The notes under the pieces: generated by a model
What the model saw: the letters and a program-made list of their open reading frames with translations, nothing else
Database searches by the model: none
Told to the model about the DNA's origin: nothing
Shown: piece after piece, positions 1-9,151 of the stretch
Position numbering within the stretch: position 1 is the stretch's first letter
How the letters are laid out: every line of letters starts with the position of its first letter
Program-made: the position numbers and the translations under genes
Source: Capronia americana
Taxonomy: Eukaryota; Ascomycota; Eurotiomycetes; Chaetothyriales; Herpotrichiellaceae
Assembly (NCBI GenBank): GCA_016110215.1
Contig: JADWQD010000001.1
Coordinates: forward strand, 620,001 to 684,000
Direction: 5' to 3'
DNA: 64,000 nt

Positions 1-1185
1 ATTCTTATCGGCAACGTCTGCCTTTACGGTGCGACAAGTGGCACCTGCTACTTCAGAGGTGTCGCTGCCGAACGGTTCGCTGTCCGCAATTCAGGTGCCA
101 ACGCTGTCGTTGAAGGTGTTGGTGATCACGGCTGCGAATACATGACGGGCGGTAGAGTTGTCATACTGGGGAGCACTGGTCGCAACTTCGCTGCCGGTAT
201 GTCAGGTGGAATTGCCTACGTTCTCGACATGAACCAAGATTTCCATTCAAAGATCAACATGGAGATGGTCGAAGTCTCTGGTGTAGAGACGCCCGAGGAG
301 ATTGCCTTCTTGCGGGGAATGATCGAAGATCATCACCATTACACGGGATCAGAGCTGGCGGCTCGCATTCTGCTAGAATTCAACAGAGCCCTTCCACGCT
401 TCGTCAAGGTCTTACCCACAGACTACAAGAGGGTCTTGGCGGAGCAAGCGAAGCAGGCCGAGGAGGCTAGGAAAGCAGAATATCCTCTGCCGATCCTCCC
501 AGGGAACCCTGTTCGCAATCTTCACCAGGAGCAGCGCGAAATCCACCAGGAGAAAGAGGCCAAGCAGCAGAAGGCGAACATGCTGGACATCGAGGAAGGC
601 ATCAACGGAGATGCTGACCAAGCCAAGCGCAAGACGGCCCTTGTGCTCGACAAGACTCGAGGCTTCATGAAATATGCCCGCCGCGCCGAGAAGTACCGCA
701 ATCCGAAGACGCGGGTCAAGGACTGGGCTGAACTTTCTCAACGCCTCAACGAAGACGAGTTGAAGTATCAATCGGCCAGATGTATGGATTGTGGTGTCCC
801 TTTCTGCCAGTCTGATACCGGTTGTCCCATCTCCAACATCATTCCCAAATGGAATGAACTTGTATTTTTGGACGCCTGGAAGGATGCTCTCAATCGTCTA
901 TTGATGACCAACAATTTCCCTGAATTCACCGGTCGTGTCTGCCCCGCCCCCTGCGAAGGTGCGTGTGTCCTAGGCATCAACGAAGATCCAGTCGGCATCA
1001 AGTCCATTGAATGCGCCATCATTGACAAAGGCTTTGAGATGGGCTGGATGGTGCCCAATCCGCCGCAAGAGCGTACTGGTAAGACGGTCGCCGTTATTGG
1101 CTCGGGTCCAGCTGGCCTTGCTGCTGCCGATCAGCTCAATCGTGTCGGACATAGCGTCACCGTCTATGAAAAGTCCGATCGTGCC

Positions 1186-1226
<41 letters not shown>

Positions 1227-2247
1227 CAAGAGAATCGTCCAACGAAGAGTTGATTTCATGGCCGCGGAAGGTGTCCAGTTCAAGACAGGTGTCATGGTCG
1301 GTCCAGACGAGGAGGTCAGCCTCGAGTCCCTGCGCCAGAAACACGATGCAGTAGTCATCTCAACCGGGGCTCAAGTGCCCCGGGACTTGAAGATCAAGAA
1401 CCGGGAAGCCGAGGGTATACACTTTGCCATGGAGTTTTTGCACGCAAATACCAAATCTCTGCTGGACTCTCAGCTGGGCGACGGCCATTACATTTCCGCC
1501 AAGGACAAGCACGTCATTGTCATCGGAGGTGGTGACACCGGCAATGACTGTATTGGTACTTCTCTGCGACACGGAGCCAAATCTATCACGAACTTCGAGC
1601 TCCTGCCTCAGCCACCGCCGGAGCGTGCTCGCGACAACCCATGGCCTCAGTGGCCGAGAATCTACCGTGTCGACTACGGCCACACCGAAGTCAAGCAACA
1701 CTATGGCAAAGACCCTCGCGAGTATTGTGTCATGACGAAGGACTTTGATGTCAAGGATGGACGCATTGTTGGCATCAACACAAACCGAGTCGACTGGACC
1801 AAGAGCGCCACGGGTGGTTGGGACATGAAGCCCCGAGAGGGAAGCGAGGAATATTTCCCAGCAGATCTCGTCCTTCTCTCCATGGGTTTCCTGGGCCCCG
1901 ATGACCGTCTGTTTGAAGGCCAAGTTGAGCTCGACCCGCGAAAGAACATCAAGACGCCAAAGAACATGTACAACACCAACCTTCCAGGCGTTTTTGCTGC
2001 TGGTGATTGCCGACGTGGTCAGTCCCTGATCGTCTGGGGTATCAACGAAGGTCGCCAATGCGCCCGGCAGGTGGACAGCTTCCTCATGGGCGAAGGCTCT
2101 ATCCTCCCAGGGCCCGGAGGAATCATACAGCGCCCTCAGCATGATGCTGTACCTGTGCCCAAGGAATCGAAGGCGCACAAGGGCGGTGACATGGCGCACG
2201 CAGCTGAGGACTTTAAGCGTGGCACTGAGATCGAGGTCAATACTTGA
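1..2247 (+). CDS. GLT1: Glutamate synthase (NADH-GOGAT), C-terminal part, cut by window start
   Basis: The frame is open from base 1, so the gene starts upstream of the window; 748 C-terminal residues are visible. The first ~75 residues are the glycine-rich GXGXG beta-helix that ends the alpha (large) part of GOGAT. After a charged linker comes the fused beta-type part: an Fe-S cysteine cluster (CMDCGVPFCQ, then CPAPCEGAC), an FAD-binding VAVIGSGPAGLAAADQL motif, a second dinucleotide site (VIGGGDTGNDC) and the closing GVFAAGDCRRGQS FAD motif. A single chain joining both parts is the fungal and plant NADH-GOGAT arrangement. The enzyme makes two glutamates from glutamine and 2-oxoglutarate in ammonium assimilation. 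The visible part has no intron and ends in TGA. Family assignment is very secure. Confidence 0.97.
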
Positions 2248-3679
2248 TTGTCTCGCAATTATCGAAGATTAAACATTTGCATGGAAAAGCGGGATGCGTC
2301 CCCAAAAAGTCTCGCGGGGTGGCTTTTCATCAGTCTTTTATTTCACAGTTTGGCACGATGAGCGCAATCAGACTGTCTCGACGATACCCTGAAGAGCGCA
2401 TTATGAATGTCGACAAGCGAGATGGATGTACTTGGGACTTGCCGCGAACGACGATTTCCGATACTTACGATCGTTTTTATGAGCGAGGATATTTGTTTCA
2501 GCATGGTTTCCTCAAAAAGGTCACAGTCTTTTATGATTTGCTGGGTGGGTTTTGGAGAGCAACTGCTATGGGGGGTCATTGTAACTGAAAAGAATCAAAG
2601 TGAGGAGCACTGCACACTGCCAATGGAAATGTATCAATACACATCAGCGGTAGATAGCAGACTAAATGATATTATTCAGCCTGTTTACTTGCGGGTTTAG
2701 AGGTTGCAGGTGGATTGCGTAGGCTTATTCTCGATGCAATTGGGGCTTCTACCAAGCCGTCGCCTTGAGAAAGTAGAAACGGAGTTCTAACTTGAACCTC
2801 AGAATGGCGAGCAGGAAAGACATATACCCAGCCATTGCACAACAAGAGTCATCTCAGATCAACAATGCCCCGTGTTAGGGCTCGAGGACGTGATCCGTGG
2901 TGTGCAAGCTACTCGAGTAAGCGATGCAGAGGAAAGACAAAGTTTGGTGGTGGACTTTGTTTGAGGCATAAATAGTATATGCGATAAGAGCTGGTGACAT
3001 TGTAGCTGTCTCTATAGACAAACAGCAGGGCAGCCACAGGTAATGAAAGGCGAGTCTACCTTGTGCGACACACACCTCCAAGGCTGTTCATTGCTCTTCG
3101 TGTGTTGATGTTTTTCCCATTCCGAGTTCTTGGCGGAACCCAACGTCGCCCTTCACCCACACCTCAAAACAGGCCTTGACGTCTTATCAGCCCAACACAC
3201 GTGGAACAGCTCACTGACTGCGATTCAAAGCCTGTCATATTTAGGTGGTGCCACGATTCGATAGTGGTATTTTCGATCATTGTAAGCTGGCCGGTTTGGA
3301 CTCGACAGCGGCTGAACCACCGAGTCCGCTTCACAATACCGCGAAGCCCGAATAGCAAAAGCAAATCGATGTGCCGTACGCATAGGAAGTGAAGCGTAAG
3401 AGCAATTCTAAAACCAGGCACGGATTGGAATTCTGCCCTTTACTGGCTGAGGCATTGCATCCTCTGGCTCGGCGGGAAGACGCTCCTCGTCTGAGTTTTG
3501 AATTCTGTCCACAACAATATCAGTATCTGGAGCGACAGCAATTTGTGACCGCGACCCTACTGTCAATTTCCGGCTGAATACAGGAAAGGAGGCCGCAAGA
3601 GAAGCTCTGAAGCCGAGGGTCTTGACATTTGCGACAACAATCCAGGCAAAACCATTGGAGTTGCCACCATCGCAATACC
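2248..3679. other. Intergenic region between GLT1 and APC15
   Basis: No ORF longer than about 120 codons, and none looks coding. It should hold the GLT1 3' UTR and the APC15 promoter and leader. No repeat or RNA gene was recognised. Confidence 0.5.
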
Positions 3680-5737
3680 ATGATGCTCCTATCAACATCC
3701 CTCCCCCTTCTGCCTCCCCCGCCATCATCTCTTTTTCCGCCACTGACAGCCCCGCCGCCTGATGCACCAACACCCAACCCTACCGCACATCACCACCATC
3801 ACCACCGCCGCCAAAAACACAATGCCGCCCACAACGCCCGCAACAACACGCTCCTCGCGCTCTCGACAGACGAACGCACCGTCTCGCAGCGAAAGATGGC
3901 CATCGCCATGTACGGCTACAGCTGGCTGAAGCCCGCTGGATGTGCGAAGACGATGCTCGGTCGTCGCGAGGAGGAAGTTGAACGTGAAGAGGTTGAACGC
4001 CAGTTACGGGAGGTGGAGTTGCAGGAGCGGCTGGCGCTGGAGACGGAGGAACAAGAAAGGATAGCAAGGGCGCAGGAATTGGGCGAAGCGGACGAAGGCA
4101 GGGACCTGGATGAGGATATTCCCGACGCAGATGACCCTGATCCTGATGCTGAATACGAGAGTGAGGAAGAGGATGAGGCGGTAGACGAGGGAGAAGATGA
4201 AGATGGCATGGGAATGGGCATGGCTGCAGATCTCGACGATGAGATTCCTGACGCGGATGATCAGGAGACTGACGACGACGATGACGAGCCTCTTTCTCCA
4301 GCGGGCGCGGATGGAGGTTGGGTGTACGATACACGGAGAGAGCCGGACACCGATGATGAAGATCAACTTCCTCATCCGTTGCCGCCGCCCAGACACACCG
4401 GCCGAGGACATGCAAGACACGCGACCGTTGCCGGGGTACGAGTTCCCCTGTCCGGAAGCGAGTACGACTACGACGAGCGCGAAGCGGAAGATGTCGCCAA
4501 CGCAATGCTTGACGGTGATGAACTGTACGAGGCCGACGTCCATGGATCCGAGCGTCATATGCTGTCCGGGGACCGTGATCTCGACGACGATGTCCCCGAC
4601 GCAGGAGACGACCAAGCATGGGAACACACCGACACGGAACTGGAGGAGAGCGAGATGGACATTTCCATTCTGCCTGCACCAGGCCAGCCAGGGCACGGTC
4701 GCCTTAGCGGAGGAGTCCCTCAACCTCAATCTCATTTACGACGTCGGAGTTCGGCTCGTACAGCAGCACCGCGTTCCTCCGGACCATGGATTGCAGGTCC
4801 CTCGCCTATCATATCACCAGACCATCAACCTCACCAGGCACAGCCTCGGATCATGCCGCGACAAAGAGGACCTCCAGCAACTCCAGAAGTGCCCATGACT
4901 AGCAATGCGCATTTCGCCCCAGGACACCGTTCCGCTTCCACGCGCGCCGCGCGAATCGTCTCCGGGAACAGACAACGACCTTATCGTCCTGATCTTGCTC
5001 GTCCAAACACGCGCCATCACTTACAGCAGACTCATACCCCAGAGCTGTTGGACACTCCTCCTCTCGCCGCTGAGACAGGAGTTGAACTCGACCTCGATGT
5101 GGGCGATGAGGAAGTTGATACTGACATTGAAGGCGAAGATGCCGCCCTTGGTCTCACCTTCGTCGCGCCCGAACATGCCCATGCCATTGCGCAAGCGGGG
5201 ACCAGAGATCGAGGACAGACCCGTGTACCGGCTATAGGGGCAGCCCGTGCGCCGGGAGGACCGGGAGGGAGAGGCGGTGCGACCGGCCTCGGCAATACCA
5301 GTCCAAGCCGAACTGCTGCGGCGCGGAATTGGCTCGACGGCGCTGCTGCCACTTTGGGCGTCGGCGGCTCTCGTGATGGGAGCGCGAACGCGAGTGCGAG
5401 TGCGAGTGCCGGTGCGAGAAGGACGTTATTCCAGCGCGCCACCCGTCGACGCAATGCTGGTGCCGGTGCCGTTACCGATGCCGATGTTGCAATCGAGGCG
5501 CAGACCGCGGGGACAGCGACGTCCAGCGGCGGCTTGTTCTCCTCGCCGAACGTAGGCGCCAATGGCGAGGGCGGGAGTGGGAGCGGGAGCGGAGGTGCAG
5601 CGGGCGGAGGGGAGTGGGATACGCCGGAAAGCGCGAGCACCAGTGCAACTCCGGGACAGGCTCAAGATCAAGGAAGAAGAGCTGGCAGACGTCGGAGTGG
5701 GCGATTCCTGGCCGGCAGGAGAAGAGCACCCGAGTAG
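3680..5737 (+). CDS. APC15: Anaphase-promoting complex subunit 15 (Apc15/Mnd2-like)
   Basis: 685 residues, single exon. The N-terminal ~120 residues fit the fungal Apc15 pattern: a proline-rich start, LLALSTDERTVSQRKMAIAM, then YGYSWLKPAGCAKTMLGRREE, which corresponds to the family's [FY]GxxWLKPPGxxKT box, followed by a Glu-rich helix. Next comes an acidic region with three copies of a D-L-D-[DE]-[DE]-[IV]-P-D-A motif (nt 4103-4135, 4229-4261, 4577-4612). The remaining ~400 residues are low-complexity Arg/Pro/Gly/Ala-rich sequence and probably disordered. ATG 3680 was chosen because it begins the conserved proline-rich start; the frame also has an ATG at 3629. Apc15 is a small APC/C platform subunit that tunes Cdc20 and checkpoint turnover. 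The C-terminal extension is long for the family. Confidence 0.8.
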   Translation: MMLLSTSLPLLPPPPSSLFPPLTAPPPDAPTPNPTAHHHHHHRRQKHNAAHNARNNTLLALSTDERTVSQRKMAIAMYGYSWLKPAGCAKTMLGRREEEVEREEVERQLREVELQERLALETEEQERIARAQELGEADEGRDLDEDIPDADDPDPDAEYESEEEDEAVDEGEDEDGMGMGMAADLDDEIPDADDQETDDDDDEPLSPAGADGGWVYDTRREPDTDDEDQLPHPLPPPRHTGRGHARHATVAGVRVPLSGSEYDYDEREAEDVANAMLDGDELYEADVHGSERHMLSGDRDLDDDVPDAGDDQAWEHTDTELEESEMDISILPAPGQPGHGRLSGGVPQPQSHLRRRSSARTAAPRSSGPWIAGPSPIISPDHQPHQAQPRIMPRQRGPPATPEVPMTSNAHFAPGHRSASTRAARIVSGNRQRPYRPDLARPNTRHHLQQTHTPELLDTPPLAAETGVELDLDVGDEEVDTDIEGEDAALGLTFVAPEHAHAIAQAGTRDRGQTRVPAIGAARAPGGPGGRGGATGLGNTSPSRTAAARNWLDGAAATLGVGGSRDGSANASASASAGARRTLFQRATRRRNAGAGAVTDADVAIEAQTAGTATSSGGLFSSPNVGANGEGGSGSGSGGAAGGGEWDTPESASTSATPGQAQDQGRRAGRRRSGRFLAGRRRAPE

Positions 5738-6657
5738 GCAGAACAGATTGGCGTGATGGGACGTGAGGATTGCTTGGGCTGTAGCTGGTGGGGAGAGGGT
5801 ATATCTTGACGCATCTGCGAAGTGTATGAACAGGAGGGCATCGCTCGATGCTCGCACGGACAGTACAAGGACAAGTACGAATACACGCACACGCACACGC
5901 GCACGCGCACGCGCACGCAACGGAGAGCACACAAAAGGCGACGTGGGTTGAAGTCGATGATCAAATCAAGAGATCTTCATTCGCAGGGACGTGCGTACTC
6001 GTAGCAAGCTTCACTTGGTCGAGTCGTAGTTCCTAGTCCTCGAACTCATTCTTTCTCGCCCTCGTGCAGGGAAACAGTACTGACGCAACAGATATTATGT
6101 ATTCATTCGTTTGTCTTGCTAGCCGAGAACCCGGCTGAAAGTCCATCAACTCGCTCGCCCATGCAGACCACGGGAAAACAGACTCCAATAACGCCACGCT
6201 GGTGCTCCAAAATAATTAATTATGTGCATTCCCTTTTCCTGCCGTTGCTCCGAAACATGATGTGAAACATGCCGGCCAACACGTTTATTTACAGTCGAGG
6301 TTGGTATTGCGGTCGTCGAGAAATGCTTCGAAGAAAGAGGGAGGGAGGCGGCATCTCACTGCTTCGGACGGACGGTGCGAGACCATGGGGGTGGTTGACT
6401 CTTGTCTCGCTCTCGAAACGCGCCATGATCCGTTTCTGCGGGTAGGAACGCTGGAGTTGCGGTAGTCGTAGTGATTGTTCGCACTCATCCTTCTGTTTGA
6501 TTCCGCCACCTGTCGCATCTTTCGGGGCTGTGGCACGGATCAGAACCTTCCGATGTCCACTCCCATATTCGAGTCTTTCATCTATCGATTTCCGATTCCG
6601 ATTCGTGCTCTGCTCTCCTCTCTCCTCCTCAGCGTAGGCTTTTTGTCTGTTTCCCTG
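5738..6657. other. Intergenic region with alternating purine-pyrimidine tract
   Basis: Lies between the convergent APC15 and BET1 genes, so it should be mostly 3' UTR. The only structure seen is the CA/CG tract at 5883-5919. No coding frame is convincing. Confidence 0.5.
5883..5919. repeat. CA/CG dinucleotide-type microsatellite
   Basis: About 37 bases of alternating purine and pyrimidine (ACGCAC and GCGCAC units), read directly. Such sequence can adopt Z-DNA. It lies about 150 bases past the APC15 stop. Confidence 0.85.
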
Positions 6658-7292
6658 TCAAAACAGCCAAACCCACGCAAAGAGCGCCCAGACTGCCACG
6701 AAGAACAGAATCCACACCTTCCAGCCTACGCCCGTCCGCTCCGCCATCCTCAGCATCCGTCTCATCGTGCCGCGCAACCTCACGCTCGTGTTCTCGAACG
6801 AGTCGTTGATCTGACTGGCCAGAGTGCTGGAGTCTCTAATTTCATCGCCAATGGCCACGGTGAGGGATTTCAGCTGCGAGACCTTCTGGCTGAGGAGGGT
6901 GGTCTGGGTGATTTCATTCTGGGATTCCAGTTCTTCGAGCACGGACGCGGAGTATTGGCCCTTTGAGTTTGGTGTTGCGGGCCGGAAGCCGCTGCCGGAG
7001 GGGGTCGTTGAGCCGTTTGAGTGGGTGTACGGGTTCGAGTTTGCGTGTGGGTTCAGGTAGGGAGACGAGGAGGATGCGGCTGGTTGGGAGTATGCATAGC
7101 TGGAGGGTCGCTGGGTCGAGGACGATGACGAGGGTCGCGAGCCAGGGTAGTCTTGGAAGAGGGAGGAGGCAGGCGCAGCGCGGCGGTTGAGAGAGGAATA
7201 TCGGTTACTGTACTGGGTTGTTAGTCTTTGGTTTTCTGCGTTGGCATTTCTTGCTGGCGAAATGCCCGGGCTGAGGAAACGTACTTTGACAT
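6658..7292 (-). CDS. BET1: Bet1-type SNARE (ER-Golgi transport)
   Basis: Two exons: 7285-7292 (ATGTCAAA) and 6658-7207, with a 77-base intron (GTACGT donor, ACTAAC branch, ACAG acceptor), giving 185 residues starting MSNNRYSSLNRR. Residues ~1-95 are Ser/Pro/Tyr-rich. A ~65-residue SNARE coiled coil follows, starting at VLEELESQNEITQTTLL and containing the central Gln layer region (SQINDSFENTSVRLRGTM). The protein ends in a single hydrophobic tail anchor (WKVWILFFVAVWALFAWVWLF) with almost nothing after it. That layout is Bet1, the Qc-SNARE of ER-derived COPII vesicles. Without the intron the frame starts at a poor Met and carries a non-homologous leader, which supports the tiny first exon. 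Confidence 0.88.
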
Positions 7293-7708
7293 TGTGAATT
7301 ATTGCGGAGACGTGTTCATGAGGGTGAGAAAGGAGGTCTTTGTCGCATGCTGGACTGCAGGGTGTAAAGCGGAGGTTCACAGATAAGTCATCGGTATGCG
7401 GCGTCGTAGTTGCGAGCCTGTGACACTGTGTCCACTGGAATCTGCTGAATGTTTGCCTTGGGTGTCGGGCAGTCCAAATTATCGTCGGTTAAAGACAAAA
7501 GAGTGTCGGATGCGGAAGACGAGGATGGCGTCAGTGGCGCAAACGCCCGTCCGAAGGGATTGCGTGCGATCTCTATAGGCTTCGCCGTATGAAATATCGG
7601 CGGTATCCGCCCGTCGTTGCATTTGGCATGAGCTTTCAATGACCACAATGACCCAAATGAACGGTAATCAGTTTTTCGGAAAAGGACTGTCTTCAACCAC
7701 AGGTCTAT
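7293..7708. other. Intergenic region
   Basis: Between the BET1 start and the stop of the hydroxyproline dehydratase gene. A 102-codon minus-strand ORF (7388-7696) has no recognisable features and is probably chance. Confidence 0.4.
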
Positions 7709-8902
7709 CTACCCCGTCGCTAACTTCGTAAAGACAAAGCCTGAATCGCCCAGCGGGTCTTCACGCTCCACAGAGAAGGTGCTGAACCCACTGTAAAAAG
7801 CCTGTCCATTCACCCTGACGTGTACTTGTGCCGTCTTTATTTTCTTTGTATTACTGTCCGCAATCTCAATCGTGCCCACAAAAGGAGGTCCCAGATCGCG
7901 GTTTGACACCAATGAATGATAAGACCATGCTGTTCCGGGGCCTCGCTCTCCCTTGCAGTACGCGAGTGCTTCTCGAGCAGCCACCCCACTACCCGTAGGT
8001 GATCGATCGATTTGCTGATCTGCAAAGAAACATACGCCCAGCTCTGCGTTCGATACTGGCTTACCTTCCCGCAGGACGCTGTCGGTAACAATGACGCCAT
8101 ATAGAAAAGACAATTCGGACTCCTCGGGATGTCGATAGTAGCTTGTAAGTTCAGGTTGGTCACGTATACTCAGGAGGAGAGACTCTGTAGCCTTGCTCAG
8201 CTCTTGCATGTCGATGTCTTGCAGGTGCTCCTTGAAGCCAAGGTTCCGGGCATCAACGATTGCATAGAAGGCTCCGCCGTAGGCAAAGTCGACTGATATT
8301 GACGCTTGCGCGCTATCGTCCCGTTCCAACTGCGGCCAAGGGTGCCCGATGCTGATAGGGACGTGGAATCCAGTGGCAAATGAGGCCACGGACACGAAAG
8401 ATACCGGTTTATTGGGATCTGAAGCATTCCCATCGGGAGTGACAGGGACTTTTAGTCGAAGCAAGCCACACGGGGCGTGGATATCGAGATCAGCAATCAG
8501 CGACTTGCGGTCCCAGATGATATCATTCCTTCGAGGAAATACGCTGAGGTCATGGGTATCAAGGAGGAACCTCCCGAGCGCAAGAGTGGCATGGCCACAC
8601 ATGGTTGAATAGCCATTGTTTGTCATGAAGAGGACGCCCATATGGGCTTGGCCGGATTGTGTTAGCTCGGTGTTGGGCCGGAGGACTGCCCCGTACATAT
8701 CGTAGTGACCACGAGGTTCGAGCATGGCTCTTCTCCGGATATGGTCATACTTCTGGCGGGCTTGGATTCTTTGCTCCAGCAGGGTGCCGGTGGCATTGGG
8801 ATATCCATCGATAATGATTCTGGTGGGCTCTCCGCAGGTATGCATCTCGATACAAGAGATGGGCTTATTTTCTGGCCGCAGAAGTTTCTTTGCGATGTCC
8901 AT
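7709..8902 (-). CDS. trans-3-hydroxy-L-proline dehydratase (proline racemase family)
   Basis: 397 residues, one exon, the usual length for the family. It begins ISCIEMHTCGEPTRIIIDG, the conserved proline racemase start. The first catalytic site is YSTMCGHATLALGR with Cys present. The second is DRSPTGSGVAAREA, where true racemases and 4-hydroxyproline epimerases have Cys (DRSPCGTG). Cys/Thr is the pair described for trans-3-hydroxy-L-proline dehydratases, which remove water to give pyrroline-2-carboxylate. A catabolic role for hydroxyproline from collagen or plant material is therefore likely. The gene runs divergently from CDC23, with about 250 bases between the two starts. Family is certain; the dehydratase call rests on the Cys-to-Thr change. 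Confidence 0.9.
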   Translation of the reverse strand: MDIAKKLLRPENKPISCIEMHTCGEPTRIIIDGYPNATGTLLEQRIQARQKYDHIRRRAMLEPRGHYDMYGAVLRPNTELTQSGQAHMGVLFMTNNGYSTMCGHATLALGRFLLDTHDLSVFPRRNDIIWDRKSLIADLDIHAPCGLLRLKVPVTPDGNASDPNKPVSFVSVASFATGFHVPISIGHPWPQLERDDSAQASISVDFAYGGAFYAIVDARNLGFKEHLQDIDMQELSKATESLLLSIRDQPELTSYYRHPEESELSFLYGVIVTDSVLREGKPVSNAELGVCFFADQQIDRSPTGSGVAAREALAYCKGERGPGTAWSYHSLVSNRDLGPPFVGTIEIADSNTKKIKTAQVHVRVNGQAFYSGFSTFSVEREDPLGDSGFVFTKLATG

Positions 8903-9151
8903 GACGGGAGCTCATAAAGAACGAAGGATTAGGATAGTTCCATGTAAAAAAAGGCAGCAAAGCCAAATTTAATATTCGGTATCAGTAGAGTGAACGTGAA
9001 GCGCCCTCCGACAAGGGCACAAGGCTGATCTGCAGCCTTGCACAACGTGCGGAGTCGCGCGAAGTTCCCCGCAGACGCGCTGTTGACATGGGATTTGGCG
9101 AGCAAATCCGTTCATGCCATCTCCCGCAGGCCATCATTTCTGGCAGCTACT

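Noticed and set aside
1360..2199. Minus-strand ORF of 279 codons
   Set aside because: Antisense shadow of glutamate synthase; no independent features.
3780..4679. Minus-strand ORFs of 299 and 243 codons over APC15
   Set aside because: Arg/His/Pro-rich translations of the acidic repeat region in the wrong strand.
7388..7696. 102-codon minus-strand ORF between BET1 and the dehydratase
   Set aside because: No recognisable domain; fits intergenic space of normal size.
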